64,000 nucleotides of DNA from Gillisia sp. Hel_I_86 (GTDB taxonomy: Bacteria; Bacteroidota; Bacteroidia; Flavobacteriales; Flavobacteriaceae). The position numbers were made by a program, and so were the translations under genes. The stretch lies in contig NZ_VISE01000001.1 in NCBI RefSeq assembly GCF_007827275.1, forward strand, positions 3,596,001 through 3,660,000, in the 5' to 3' direction. This document shows, piece after piece, positions 16,647 to 25,336 of the stretch. Each line of letters starts with the position of its first letter. Position 1 is the first letter of the stretch. Below the pieces are notes generated by a model. That model was not told the origin of the DNA. It searched no databases and saw only the letters and a program-made list of their open reading frames with translations.

Positions 16647-18833
16647 CTATTTCTTTTTTGCCGGTTGCACTAGTTCCAATTGGCCTAGGTCTACGTTTGT
16701 GGTAAACATCCCATAATTCACGATGGCTTTTCCTTTTTCAATTTTATCTATGGAACCAACAGCGCGACCATCTTCCATGCGCACTCTGTCTCCAATCTTT
16801 AAGGATACTTTCGGTTTGTTCGCTTCTTTTTTTTGCTGAATGGCTTCTATTTTCTTTTCTTCCTTTTTACGCTCCCTAATAACTTCAACTTTCTTTTCAG
16901 CTTCTTGCAATACCTTTTTTTCTTTAACTTTTTTGACCTTGATTTCTTTTGGAGTTGCCTTCTTGCGTTTGGAGTTTTCTATTTCCACAATCTTCAAGAA
17001 TTCTCCAATAAGATCTTTCTTCTTTTTATTGCTGAAATATTTCTCACTAAGATCATTGATTTTCTGTCCGAGATATATTAACCGCTGATTGCTATCGTAT
17101 AATTCCTGATAGCTTTCCAGCTTCTGCTGAATCTTGGAATTGGTTTCTTCGAGTTTCTCTTTTTGTTGAGAGGCTTTTAATTCCTTATTTTTCAGGGAAT
17201 CTGTGGTTTTTTGAAGCTTGCTGCGTTCTCGTTGAAGATCGGCAATACTTTTATCGAACCTGATTTTTCCGCGTTCCACCTTCTTTTTTGAACGGTTTAT
17301 CAAGCTATATGGAATACCATTTTTCTGGGCAACTTCAAAAGTAAATGAGCTTCCTGCTTCTCCAAGATGCAATTTAAAAAGTGGCTCCAAAGTTCTGGAA
17401 TCGAACATCATATTGGCATTGCTCATATATGGCAATTCATTGGCCAACATCTTTAAATTGGTATAATGCGTGGTTAGGATCCCAAAAGACTCTCGCTCAT
17501 AGAACACCTCCAAAAAGGTTTCGGCTAAAGCACCTCCCAATTCCGGGTCACTTCCGGTTCCAAATTCATCTATAAGAAATAAGGTTTTATCATCACATTT
17601 CTTCAGAAAATAATTCATGTTCTTTAAGCGATAACTATAGGTGCTCAAATGATTTTCTATAGACTGATTATCTCCAATATCGGTTAAAATTTTATCGAAA
17701 AGACAAACCCGACTATATTCATGAACAGGAATTAAAATTCCGCTTTGCAGCATGATCTGAAGCAAACCAACCGTTTTAAGGGTAATACTTTTTCCACCTG
17801 CATTAGGGCCAGAAATAACAATAATGCGTTCTTCTTTGGAAAGTTCAATATTTTGAGGATAGGTCTTTTCGCCAGATTTTAGATTATTCCTGTAAAGGAG
17901 GGGGTGATAGGCATCTTTTATAAAAAGTTCCCGATCTGTTGTGATCTTTGGTAATAAGCCGTTAATTAAACGCGCATACTTCGCTTTTGCAGCAATCACA
18001 TCTATTTCGCTTAATAAATCTTGATATTCTTTTAGTAATTCAATATAGGGAACCAAAAATATAGTAAGCTCTTTTAGAATTCTGTCTATCTCTTCTTTTT
18101 CTTCATATTCCAGATTATTTAATTCTCTGGTATGGTTTAAAGTGGCTTCCGGCTGAATGTATACAATACTCCCGGTTTTGGAATTGCCCAAAATCCCGCC
18201 TTTCACTTTCTTGCGATGCATGGCCGAGACTGCCAATACCCGAATGTTATCCACAACACTTTCTTTTATATCATCTAAATAGCCAGCGCCACTGTATTTA
18301 GAAAGCGCATTGGTAAAACTGGAATTTATCTGGGCCTTTACCAAAGTCATGGCTCGGCGAGTATTTAGAAGCAAAGGAGAAGCATTATCTTTTACATCAC
18401 CAAACCTATCTATCACTTCATCTATCCTTTGGATAAGTACTTTGGTGTATTCTATCTCTTCTGTGGTTTTATATAAACTTGGATAAAGTTCCTTGAATTT
18501 ATTAAAAAATCGTAATTGGTCGTTGACCGTTTGTGAGAGACTAGAGATTTTCTTAAAACCCCCAATTTCTAAAACCGCATTTTCTATCCCTAAGAGTTTG
18601 ATTTCTTTATGAACGACATCAAAACCATGATTTGGGATTTTACTGTCCTGCATGTAGGAACCCACATATTCGTTTGTTTGGTGGAGACCAAAAATAGTGT
18701 CATCGTAAGAAGTATATGGAACAATGTCTAAAGCCTTTTCTTTCCCCATTTGAGTGGTGCACAACTCACTTATTTGTTTTCTAACGGTAGGAAACTCTAG
18801 ATCCTGAAGGCTTTTCGATGCAATTTTTATCAT
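16647..18833 (-). CDS. mutS2: MutS2-like ATPase lacking the Smr nuclease domain
   Basis: 728 aa. The core/lever helices are followed by the ABC ATPase: Walker A GPNAGGKS, Walker B TLFLIDEFGTGSDPELGGAL, and the family motif THYTNLK. After it comes a long Lys/Glu-rich coiled coil (about residues 520-660) and a small KOW/SH3-like end (IGDRVRMEDGRAVGSIDKIE). The protein then stops at KPAKKK-like residues without the LDLHG/Smr endonuclease domain that closes classical MutS2. MutS2 proteins act in recombination control or rescue of collided ribosomes. Without Smr, this one should not cut nucleic acid itself. It is divergent from ung. Confidence 0.85.
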   Translation of the reverse strand: MIKIASKSLQDLEFPTVRKQISELCTTQMGKEKALDIVPYTSYDDTIFGLHQTNEYVGSYMQDSKIPNHGFDVVHKEIKLLGIENAVLEIGGFKKISSLSQTVNDQLRFFNKFKELYPSLYKTTEEIEYTKVLIQRIDEVIDRFGDVKDNASPLLLNTRRAMTLVKAQINSSFTNALSKYSGAGYLDDIKESVVDNIRVLAVSAMHRKKVKGGILGNSKTGSIVYIQPEATLNHTRELNNLEYEEKEEIDRILKELTIFLVPYIELLKEYQDLLSEIDVIAAKAKYARLINGLLPKITTDRELFIKDAYHPLLYRNNLKSGEKTYPQNIELSKEERIIVISGPNAGGKSITLKTVGLLQIMLQSGILIPVHEYSRVCLFDKILTDIGDNQSIENHLSTYSYRLKNMNYFLKKCDDKTLFLIDEFGTGSDPELGGALAETFLEVFYERESFGILTTHYTNLKMLANELPYMSNANMMFDSRTLEPLFKLHLGEAGSSFTFEVAQKNGIPYSLINRSKKKVERGKIRFDKSIADLQRERSKLQKTTDSLKNKELKASQQKEKLEETNSKIQQKLESYQELYDSNQRLIYLGQKINDLSEKYFSNKKKKDLIGEFLKIVEIENSKRKKATPKEIKVKKVKEKKVLQEAEKKVEVIRERKKEEKKIEAIQQKKEANKPKVSLKIGDRVRMEDGRAVGSIDKIEKGKAIVNYGMFTTNVDLGQLELVQPAKKK

Positions 18834-18846
18834 AGTAATTTTTCCC

Positions 18847-18869
18847 TAATTTTGGGTTTTACAAATTTA
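18847..18869. promoter_or_regulatory. Overlapping divergent -7 boxes between mutS2-like gene and ung
   Basis: On the + strand TAATTTTG (18847-18854) lies 26 bp before the ung ATG. On the minus strand TAAATTTG (CAAATTTA at 18862-18869) faces the mutS2-like gene. Each box lies on the downstream side of the other, so the two promoters should exclude one another. Confidence 0.45.
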
Positions 18870-18880
18870 CTTAAATTATA

Positions 18881-19549
18881 ATGAAGCTCACTATCCATAA
18901 CAGTTGGAAAAAGGTACTAAACGATGAATTTAATAAACCCTATTTTCAAGATTTAGTAAATTTTATTTCCGAAGAGTATGAAAATAGTACCTGCTACCCA
19001 AAACAGGAGCATGTTTTTGAAGCCTTTAATAAAGCAACTTTCGATAAAGTCAAGGTGGTTATAATAGGGCAGGATCCATATCATGGAGAGGGACAAGCTA
19101 ATGGCTTGTGTTTTTCAGTAAATAATGGAATTGCCAATCCACCTTCATTAAAGAATATTTTTAAGGAATTAGATGCGGATCTTGGAGAAACCTATAATAC
19201 AGAAAATGGAGATCTCGAAAAATGGGCAAATCAAGGGGTGTTATTATTGAATGCTGTATTAACTGTTAGAGGTGGCGATGCAGGTTCCCATCAAAATAAA
19301 GGTTGGGAAAGTTTTACAGATGCTGTGATAAAAATTCTTTCTGAAGAAAAAGATAATCTAGTGTTTTTACTTTGGGGAGGTTACGCGAAAAAAAAAGGAA
19401 GAAAGATAGATACTGCTAAACACTTGATTTTAACTAGTGGCCATCCTTCTCCCTTAAGTGCAAATAGAGGCTTTTGGTTTGGCAATAAACATTTTACACA
19501 AACCAATAATTACCTAATAAAAAAGGGGAGATCCCCAATAAACTGGTAG
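18881..19549 (+). CDS. ung: Uracil-DNA glycosylase (family 1)
   Basis: 222 aa, family length. Motif A is GQDPYHGEGQANGLCFS with catalytic Asp65, and motif B is HPSPLSANRGFWF with His188. It removes uracil from DNA to start base-excision repair. The frame is intact with a clear ATG and its own promoter box. It is divergent from the MutS2-like gene and ends 1 bp from the convergent barrel gene. Confidence 0.97.
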   Translation: MKLTIHNSWKKVLNDEFNKPYFQDLVNFISEEYENSTCYPKQEHVFEAFNKATFDKVKVVIIGQDPYHGEGQANGLCFSVNNGIANPPSLKNIFKELDADLGETYNTENGDLEKWANQGVLLLNAVLTVRGGDAGSHQNKGWESFTDAVIKILSEEKDNLVFLLWGGYAKKKGRKIDTAKHLILTSGHPSPLSANRGFWFGNKHFTQTNNYLIKKGRSPINW

Positions 19550-19550
19550 T

Positions 19551-20147
19551 TTAGAATCGGAACCCTAGATTCACATTAAATTGCCCTACAACCACAGGGG
19601 AGTCATCACTGAATAAATTTCTTCCAATCCCAGTGCTTAGATCCAAGAAAAAACCTTGTTTAGAAACAAACTTGCCCCCTAATCCAAATCCAAGGGCGAA
19701 ATCTGTGTAATCTTTTTCTTCCGTATTATAAAAGAAATTACCATTTACAAATGTTTCTTCTGTAGTTCTAAATTTCCCCGAAGAAATCATGGCAAGTCCA
19801 TTTACATAAAAGCCCCAAGCAGTGCGGTCACCAAAGAAATGTTTGTATTTTCCTGTTAAAGAAACATCTTTATTAAAGGCATCGCCAATGTCCTCATTTT
19901 TCCTGTCTAGTGCCAATATAAAAGCTTCAATTGCCCAACTGGAATTTTGTGTCATGATACGTTCATAGGCAACATCCAAAGCCCCAAAGGCTACTAAATT
20001 TAATGTACCTATACTTAGTTCGTTTTTTGCAATGTCCCTCTTATAAACTTCTTCCTTAGCAGTGGTTTCGGTTTTGGTAAGATTTTCTTGTGAAAAGCCT
20101 AAAAATGAAGCAAGTAGAAATAGGGGGAGAAGTAATTGATTTTTCAT
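19551..20147 (-). CDS. Outer-membrane beta-barrel protein, unknown cargo
   Basis: 198 aa with a signal peptide (KNQLLLPLFLLASFLGFSQ). The mature chain is made of alternating short strands (SIGTLNLVAFGALDVAYERI; FALGFGLGGKFVSKQGFFLD) and ends NVNLGFRF, an aromatic terminal residue typical of barrels assembled by BamA. Similar DUF3575-like proteins are common in Flavobacteriaceae. No function can be assigned. Confidence 0.75.
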   Translation of the reverse strand: MKNQLLLPLFLLASFLGFSQENLTKTETTAKEEVYKRDIAKNELSIGTLNLVAFGALDVAYERIMTQNSSWAIEAFILALDRKNEDIGDAFNKDVSLTGKYKHFFGDRTAWGFYVNGLAMISSGKFRTTEETFVNGNFFYNTEEKDYTDFALGFGLGGKFVSKQGFFLDLSTGIGRNLFSDDSPVVVGQFNVNLGFRF

Positions 20148-20181
20148 ATAGTCTTTTGGAATAAAAATGATTTTTAAAAGA

Positions 20182-21033
20182 CTACAAATTATAAATTAAA
20201 TTGGAAACAGGATGTTTTTCTGAAATTAAATTCAAACTTAATAAATGTGTTTGAATATTTTCAATTTCTTCTAAAGTCAGCTGGGATTCACTCCAAGAAG
20301 TGATTTCCAACCATTCCTTAATATCTTCGAGTTTTTGATCGTATCTTTTTGCAAGCAGGGATTCAATTTCCGGGATTTCTTTAAAACTGATGGTTTTGGT
20401 ATTTATCACTTTCAGCATCTCCCGAACCGAGTCCCGTTGATATTCCAAAACTTCTTCTCGAACCGCAATTACAAAACATGGCCAAGGAGTAGGGCACTCC
20501 CCAACTCTTCTAAAAATCCCTTTATCTACCAAAGGTTTTGTGGTAAAACGCTCCCACATGAAGTATTGAGCAGTATCATCGGAAAGTGCTTTTACGGCAC
20601 CATCTATATCTCCCACAATTTCAAAATCTAAAGACTTGGTATCCCAGTGATGTTTTTCAGCATTTATATAGGCCATTAAATGAGACCCAGAACCCATCCT
20701 GGAAATGGCAGCTTTTGTATTCCTAAGGTCTTCAACGGAATGATAAGGAGAATTAGCATCAACATGTATTCCCCATATTAAAGGAGAATGAACGTATGTT
20801 TGCACTATTTTGGATGGATTCCCGGCAATTATGTCTTTAATAATGCCTTCAGATAGTATAATGGCAACATCTATTTCGTTACTTCTTAAAGCAGCGTTCA
20901 TGGCACCTGTTCCTCCAGGATAAGAATGCCATTCAATATGTAAATGATCATATTCAAAATCGCCATCTTCTATAGCAAGATGCCAAGGAAGGTTAAAATG
21001 TTCTGGAACTCCACCAACTCTAAGTGTTCTCAT
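20182..21033 (-). CDS. Cytoplasmic PBP-like protein (Ca3427/NMT1-related)
   Basis: 283 aa with the fold signature of a periplasmic-binding-protein type II (LRVGGVPEHFNLPWHLAIEDG; GGTGAMNAALRSNEIDVAIILSEG, split here at GGTGAM/NAALRS). It has no signal peptide or lipobox, so it should stay in the cytoplasm. It resembles fungal Ca3427-type proteins and SsuA/NMT1 relatives that bind small ligands. The ligand is unknown. It begins 1 bp after the ppk1 stop on the same strand, so co-expression with polyphosphate kinase is likely. Confidence 0.75.
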   Translation of the reverse strand: MRTLRVGGVPEHFNLPWHLAIEDGDFEYDHLHIEWHSYPGGTGAMNAALRSNEIDVAIILSEGIIKDIIAGNPSKIVQTYVHSPLIWGIHVDANSPYHSVEDLRNTKAAISRMGSGSHLMAYINAEKHHWDTKSLDFEIVGDIDGAVKALSDDTAQYFMWERFTTKPLVDKGIFRRVGECPTPWPCFVIAVREEVLEYQRDSVREMLKVINTKTISFKEIPEIESLLAKRYDQKLEDIKEWLEITSWSESQLTLEEIENIQTHLLSLNLISEKHPVSNLIYNL

Positions 21034-21034
21034 T

Positions 21035-23074
21035 TTAGCTATGTTTTTCTTTTAAGTACTCATAAATCTCATATTGAGAACGGATCGCTTTTTCATTCTC
21101 TCCTTTTTCAACATATCTATTGGATTCCGCTTCATCCTGAACCCTAGCCTTTACGTTATCCCATAACTGTATATGTAAGATTTCTTTAAATTCCCGAGCT
21201 ATATCTTCATCAAAAATGGGGGTTATTACCTCGATCCTCCTATCTAGGTTTCTGCCCATCCAATCTGCACTTCCAAAGAAAATTTGTTCTTCTCCACCAT
21301 TTTCAAAAAGATATATTCTCCCATGCTCTAGGAATCTATCTATGATACTGGTGATATAAATATTTTCACTCATCCCTTTAATTCCGGGAATAAGACTGGT
21401 AAATCCACGAATAAGCAATCTAATTTTTACCCCGGCATTGCTTGCCTTATATAAAAGTTCGATCATTTCTTCGTCTTCCAAGCTATTCATTTTAGCTATA
21501 ATAGAAGCCTTTTTTCCTTCTTTAGCGAACTTGATTTCGTTTAAAACGAGTTTGGTGAAATTTCTACGGGTAGAAAATGGAGAGATAAGTAAGTGTTTTT
21601 CCCTGGGAATTATCAATTTTCCATCTAAAACTTTAAAAACCCGATCCAATTCTTTGGTAACTCTTTTATCTGCCGTAAAGATTGCATGATCACAGTAGAT
21701 TTTTGAAGTCTTACTATTAAAATTACCGGTTCCTATGTAAGCATATCTTTTTGATTTTCCATTTTCACGCCGTTTCACCAACATGATCTTGGAGTGTACT
21801 TTTATCTTAGGATAACTATAAATTACATTGGCTCCTTTTTCTTCAAACTTCCTTCCCCACACGATGTTATTGGCTTCATCGAACCTTGCTTTGGCTTCCA
21901 CAAAAATGGTTACTTTTATACCATTTTCAATAGCCTTCAAAAGGCTGGAAGTAAGTGCAGATTCATCGGCAACCCTGTACAAGGAGATCTTGATTTTTTC
22001 TGTATCCGGATCTGAAGCCGCCTGCTCCAAAAATTTCTCCACATAAGCAAACGACATAAAAGGAAAATGTAAGGACTGATCTTTTTTGGCAATAGCCTCA
22101 AAATAATCTTCGGTATTTCCTAGCACCTTATGTTTAAGGGGTGGAAGCTCCTTATAGTGTAGTTGAGTATTATGGGATGGATCGGGAAAAGAAAAGAAAT
22201 CGCTAAAATTATGATATTGGCCACCCGGCATCATATCTATTTTGCCAAGATGTAAAAGCTTGCGCAGTTTTTTCTGAATTTCCTTAGGCATCTCTGCATC
22301 ATACAACAACCGTGTTGGTTGTCCATCGGTTCGTTGAGCCAAAGATTCGTAAATTTTTTCAGCTAAAACCCCATCAAATTCATCTTCAATGTATAACTCG
22401 GCATCTCTGGACATTTTAATTTCAAAAACCCCGGAAATAGATTCTTCTGGGAACAACTCTGGAATTATATTCCTTATAATGTCATCCAAAAATGTGATCG
22501 TATTGTTATTGAACTGAACAAATCTTCCACAGTCTTTAGTGGGAATATTAACAATTCCAAGCTTATTCTCATCGGCAAAAGTCACCGCAAAATAGAGTAC
22601 GTTATTGGTGAGAAATAGATCAGATTCGTGAGAAAGATCTATAATTTCAGGCCTAAGAAATTCTGCTACTTTATTTTTATAATAAACCTTGGCGGTAGCA
22701 TTTTGGTCTTTATTAAAATCCTTTGCCTCAATAAGGAAAACCCCATTTTTTGCAAGTTCAGGAATAATTTGATCATGAAAGACCTCTCCAAACCTGTGTT
22801 GCTGAAGCTCTACTTCTTCCAGAATTTCTTTTGTAAATTTATTGGGGCGTAAAGCAAGTTTCTTACGAATGCTCTTTTCTACTTTCTTTATCTGCCGCAA
22901 TTGGGACACGCGAACCCTAAAATATTCATCTAAATTGGAAGAAAAGATTGCCAAAAATTTTAGCCGCTCATAAAGCGGATTAATTTTATCTTCTGCCTCT
23001 TGTAACACCCGTTCATTAAAACTTAACCAATTAAGGTCGCGATGTCTTAAACGAGATTCTTTAGATATGAGCAT
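21035..23074 (-). CDS. ppk1: Polyphosphate kinase 1
   Basis: 679 aa, the usual PPK1 length. N-terminal domain: RDLNWLSFNERVLQEAED and FLAIFSSNLDEYFRVRV. Catalytic core: PFMSFAYVEKFLEQAASDP, KVHSKIMLVKRRE (the autophosphorylated His), YIGTGNFNSKTSKIYCDH, and a C-terminal DRFLEHGRIYLFENGG with the second conserved His. It reversibly makes polyphosphate from ATP, a stress and phosphate store. All key motifs look intact. Confidence 0.95.
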   Translation of the reverse strand: MLISKESRLRHRDLNWLSFNERVLQEAEDKINPLYERLKFLAIFSSNLDEYFRVRVSQLRQIKKVEKSIRKKLALRPNKFTKEILEEVELQQHRFGEVFHDQIIPELAKNGVFLIEAKDFNKDQNATAKVYYKNKVAEFLRPEIIDLSHESDLFLTNNVLYFAVTFADENKLGIVNIPTKDCGRFVQFNNNTITFLDDIIRNIIPELFPEESISGVFEIKMSRDAELYIEDEFDGVLAEKIYESLAQRTDGQPTRLLYDAEMPKEIQKKLRKLLHLGKIDMMPGGQYHNFSDFFSFPDPSHNTQLHYKELPPLKHKVLGNTEDYFEAIAKKDQSLHFPFMSFAYVEKFLEQAASDPDTEKIKISLYRVADESALTSSLLKAIENGIKVTIFVEAKARFDEANNIVWGRKFEEKGANVIYSYPKIKVHSKIMLVKRRENGKSKRYAYIGTGNFNSKTSKIYCDHAIFTADKRVTKELDRVFKVLDGKLIIPREKHLLISPFSTRRNFTKLVLNEIKFAKEGKKASIIAKMNSLEDEEMIELLYKASNAGVKIRLLIRGFTSLIPGIKGMSENIYITSIIDRFLEHGRIYLFENGGEEQIFFGSADWMGRNLDRRIEVITPIFDEDIAREFKEILHIQLWDNVKARVQDEAESNRYVEKGENEKAIRSQYEIYEYLKEKHS

Positions 23075-23145
23075 AAGGGACTATTTTTCAACAAAAATAC
23101 AAAGACTCCCATGCTCTCAACTTTAATGTTCTGTTAAATAACTTA

Positions 23146-24018
23146 CTAAATCCCAGCTATCCTATCCAGTGCATTTGCGATGAGTTTTTCTACCGTTTTT
23201 GTGGTGTTTTTGCTGAATTCCCCTGTTCCCCTATTGGCTATAATCGCGTTCAAGGATAAAGCTCTATGCCCAAGGAGTTGTGATAGGCCGTAGATCCCCG
23301 CTGTTTCCATTTCGAAATTGGTGATTCTTTTACCAGAATATTCAAAGCTGGCCATTCTGTCATTTAAGCTAGGATTGCTTAGCGGCAACCTAAGAACTCT
23401 CCCCTGTGGACCGTAAAACCCGCAATTTGTTACTGTGGTTCCTTTAAAATAGCTGGAATCATTAAAATGGGACAGTAAAGCTGAAGATGCATTTACGACA
23501 TAGGGAGTTCCATTATCTTTTGAAAACTCTAAATGATCTTTTAAGGCTTCAGAAAATACTTTATCCTGAATGTTTTCACTTTTATAAAAATGCAACAATG
23601 AGTCGAAACCAACTGCGGTTTCAGAAACCAAAAAAGAATCGATGGGAAGATCTGACTGGACACTTCCAGAGGTTCCAATTCTAATAATATCCAAAGAGGT
23701 AAGCTTTTCTTTAACTTTTCGGGTTTTAAAATCAATGTTCACCAAGGCGTCCAATTCGTTTAAAACGATATCTATATTATCGGTTCCAATACCAGTAGAG
23801 ATTACACTCATGCGTTTCCCTTTATAAGTTCCGGTTTGCGTATGAAACTCTCTTTTATGAACCCTATGTTCTATGGTGTCGAAATGCTTCGTTACATGGT
23901 TTACCCTATCTGGATCACCCACTGTTATAATAGTTGAAGCTAATTGTTCTGGTAATAGGTTTAAGTGGTATATACTGCCATCTTTATTTAAGATAAACTC
24001 TGAAGGTTTTAAAGCCAT
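23146..24018 (-). CDS. Nucleoside phosphorylase (PNP/UDP family)
   Basis: 290 aa. TVGDPDRVNHVTKHFD gives the phosphate-binding GDPxR motif. STGIGTDNIDIVLNEL and IRIGTSGSVQSDLPI follow, and FEMETAGIYGLSQLLGH carries the ribose-binding Glu-Met-Glu. Such enzymes split purine or uridine nucleosides with phosphate; the preferred base is not clear. It is 1 bp from the DUF1835 gene on the same strand. Confidence 0.9.
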   Translation of the reverse strand: MALKPSEFILNKDGSIYHLNLLPEQLASTIITVGDPDRVNHVTKHFDTIEHRVHKREFHTQTGTYKGKRMSVISTGIGTDNIDIVLNELDALVNIDFKTRKVKEKLTSLDIIRIGTSGSVQSDLPIDSFLVSETAVGFDSLLHFYKSENIQDKVFSEALKDHLEFSKDNGTPYVVNASSALLSHFNDSSYFKGTTVTNCGFYGPQGRVLRLPLSNPSLNDRMASFEYSGKRITNFEMETAGIYGLSQLLGHRALSLNAIIANRGTGEFSKNTTKTVEKLIANALDRIAGI

Positions 24019-24019
24019 G

Positions 24020-24949
24020 CTATAATTTTAAAATATTATGTGATTCGGAATCGTATAAAAAATCATACATTTTAACCCCGCCAAATGAATCCTTGTTTTT
24101 TAGGTCCTGATAAAAATTGCGAGCAGCCGTGTGAGCTTCTTCGCCTTTTGCAGTTAAAACAATCTTGTTGTTTTTAAGGCTGTAAAATGGTTTTAATTTG
24201 TCCAATAATCTTTGAATTTGCCTTTCTCCATACCCAAAATACCCTTGATATTGAATAGAATACCCAAGCAATTGGTTTAAGCTCGTGATGTTGTTCTCTT
24301 TTATTAATCGTAGGATATTTGCTTCAATAGTATTTAATCCGGTTTTGGAATTCGGGAATCGCTCTATGTGCGTTCTAACGCAGCTGGATAGATATTCGAA
24401 ATTGGATTTCTGCTTGATCAAAGCTTTTAATTTCAAGGGATTTTCTTCATTGTAATATTGCCATATTACATTGGCCATTTCTAGATCATCTTCATTTAGA
24501 GGTATCTTTTGGTCAAAATGGTTTTTTAAATGTTTTAAGGACAATTGAGATAAAGGCTGAAATTCTTTCTCTCCTTTTAGTTTTTTGCTGCACACCAGAT
24601 ATACCGGCAGATCGATCTTGTTTTCTATTAATCGGCTAATGGCAGCTATCATATTGATATGGGAAAAAAGATCGAATTCGAACCATAGTATAATTTCATC
24701 TACATTTTTTATCCTGTCTAATTTATGTAGTTCATCAAGAAATTTCTCTTTGTAATCTTCGGGATTAATTTGATAGCCTTTCTTTAAAAAGGCGGTACGC
24801 ATTTTAATAAATTCTGGTGTTCCCAATTCATAGGTGGTAGGTCCTTCACAAAGCATTTCGCGCCAAACTACAATATCTCCTTGGATGCCCAAATCCAAGA
24901 TGTTTTGTGCAAGGATATTTCCATTGGCAATATGTAATTGTCTAGGCAT
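24020..24949 (-). CDS. DUF1835 domain protein
   Basis: 309 aa, starting PRQLHIANGNILAQNILDLG and continuing IVVWREMLCEGPTT, the typical DUF1835 opening (H-x-x-N-G-x-x-x-x-x-x-L ... V-W-R-E-x-L-C-x-G-P). The C-terminal part (SYSLKNNKIVLTAKGE-like) resembles a winged helix. No enzymatic function is established for the family. It lies between nucleoside phosphorylase and SUI1 on the same strand. Confidence 0.85.
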   Translation of the reverse strand: MPRQLHIANGNILAQNILDLGIQGDIVVWREMLCEGPTTYELGTPEFIKMRTAFLKKGYQINPEDYKEKFLDELHKLDRIKNVDEIILWFEFDLFSHINMIAAISRLIENKIDLPVYLVCSKKLKGEKEFQPLSQLSLKHLKNHFDQKIPLNEDDLEMANVIWQYYNEENPLKLKALIKQKSNFEYLSSCVRTHIERFPNSKTGLNTIEANILRLIKENNITSLNQLLGYSIQYQGYFGYGERQIQRLLDKLKPFYSLKNNKIVLTAKGEEAHTAARNFYQDLKNKDSFGGVKMYDFLYDSESHNILKL

Positions 24950-24979
24950 GTTCTGAAATTAAAAAAGCATTAGTACTAA

Positions 24980-25333
24980 TCATCCACCAACTCGTTTCAC
25001 TTTATAACCCTCTTGTTTTAAAAACTCCATGACCTTGTTTCTAACATCTCCCTGAATAATGATCTCGCCATCTTTTACAGATCCACCAACCCCACACTTC
25101 TTTTTTAATGTTTTCCCAAGGGAGTTAAGGTCTTCATCATTCCCTTCAAAACCTTTGATAACCGTCACGATTTTACCACCGCGACCTTTATTGCTGTAAT
25201 GAGCTTCTAAATATTGATCTTTTGGTGCTGGGGTTTCGGTATCATCTGAATTGTTGGCACCTATATCAAAATCGTTATCTGTAGAAAACACAAATCCGCC
25301 CAGATCTTCAAGACCTAACTTTTTTTTGGACAT
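24980..25333 (-). CDS. SUI1/YciH-family translation factor
   Basis: 117 aa. The C-terminal 75 residues match the SUI1 fold (RGGKIVTVIKGFEGNDEDLNSLGKTLKKKCGVGGSVKDGEI, here described in parts: KIVTVIKGFEG, LKKKCGVGGSVKDG, IIQGDVRNKVMEFL). This is the bacterial homologue of eIF1, which affects start-codon fidelity. The N-terminal 40 residues are acidic and probably disordered. It starts 3 bp downstream of the IPNS-like gene. Confidence 0.92.
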   Translation of the reverse strand: MSKKKLGLEDLGGFVFSTDNDFDIGANNSDDTETPAPKDQYLEAHYSNKGRGGKIVTVIKGFEGNDEDLNSLGKTLKKKCGVGGSVKDGEIIIQGDVRNKVMEFLKQEGYKVKRVGG

Positions 25334-25336
25334 AAC

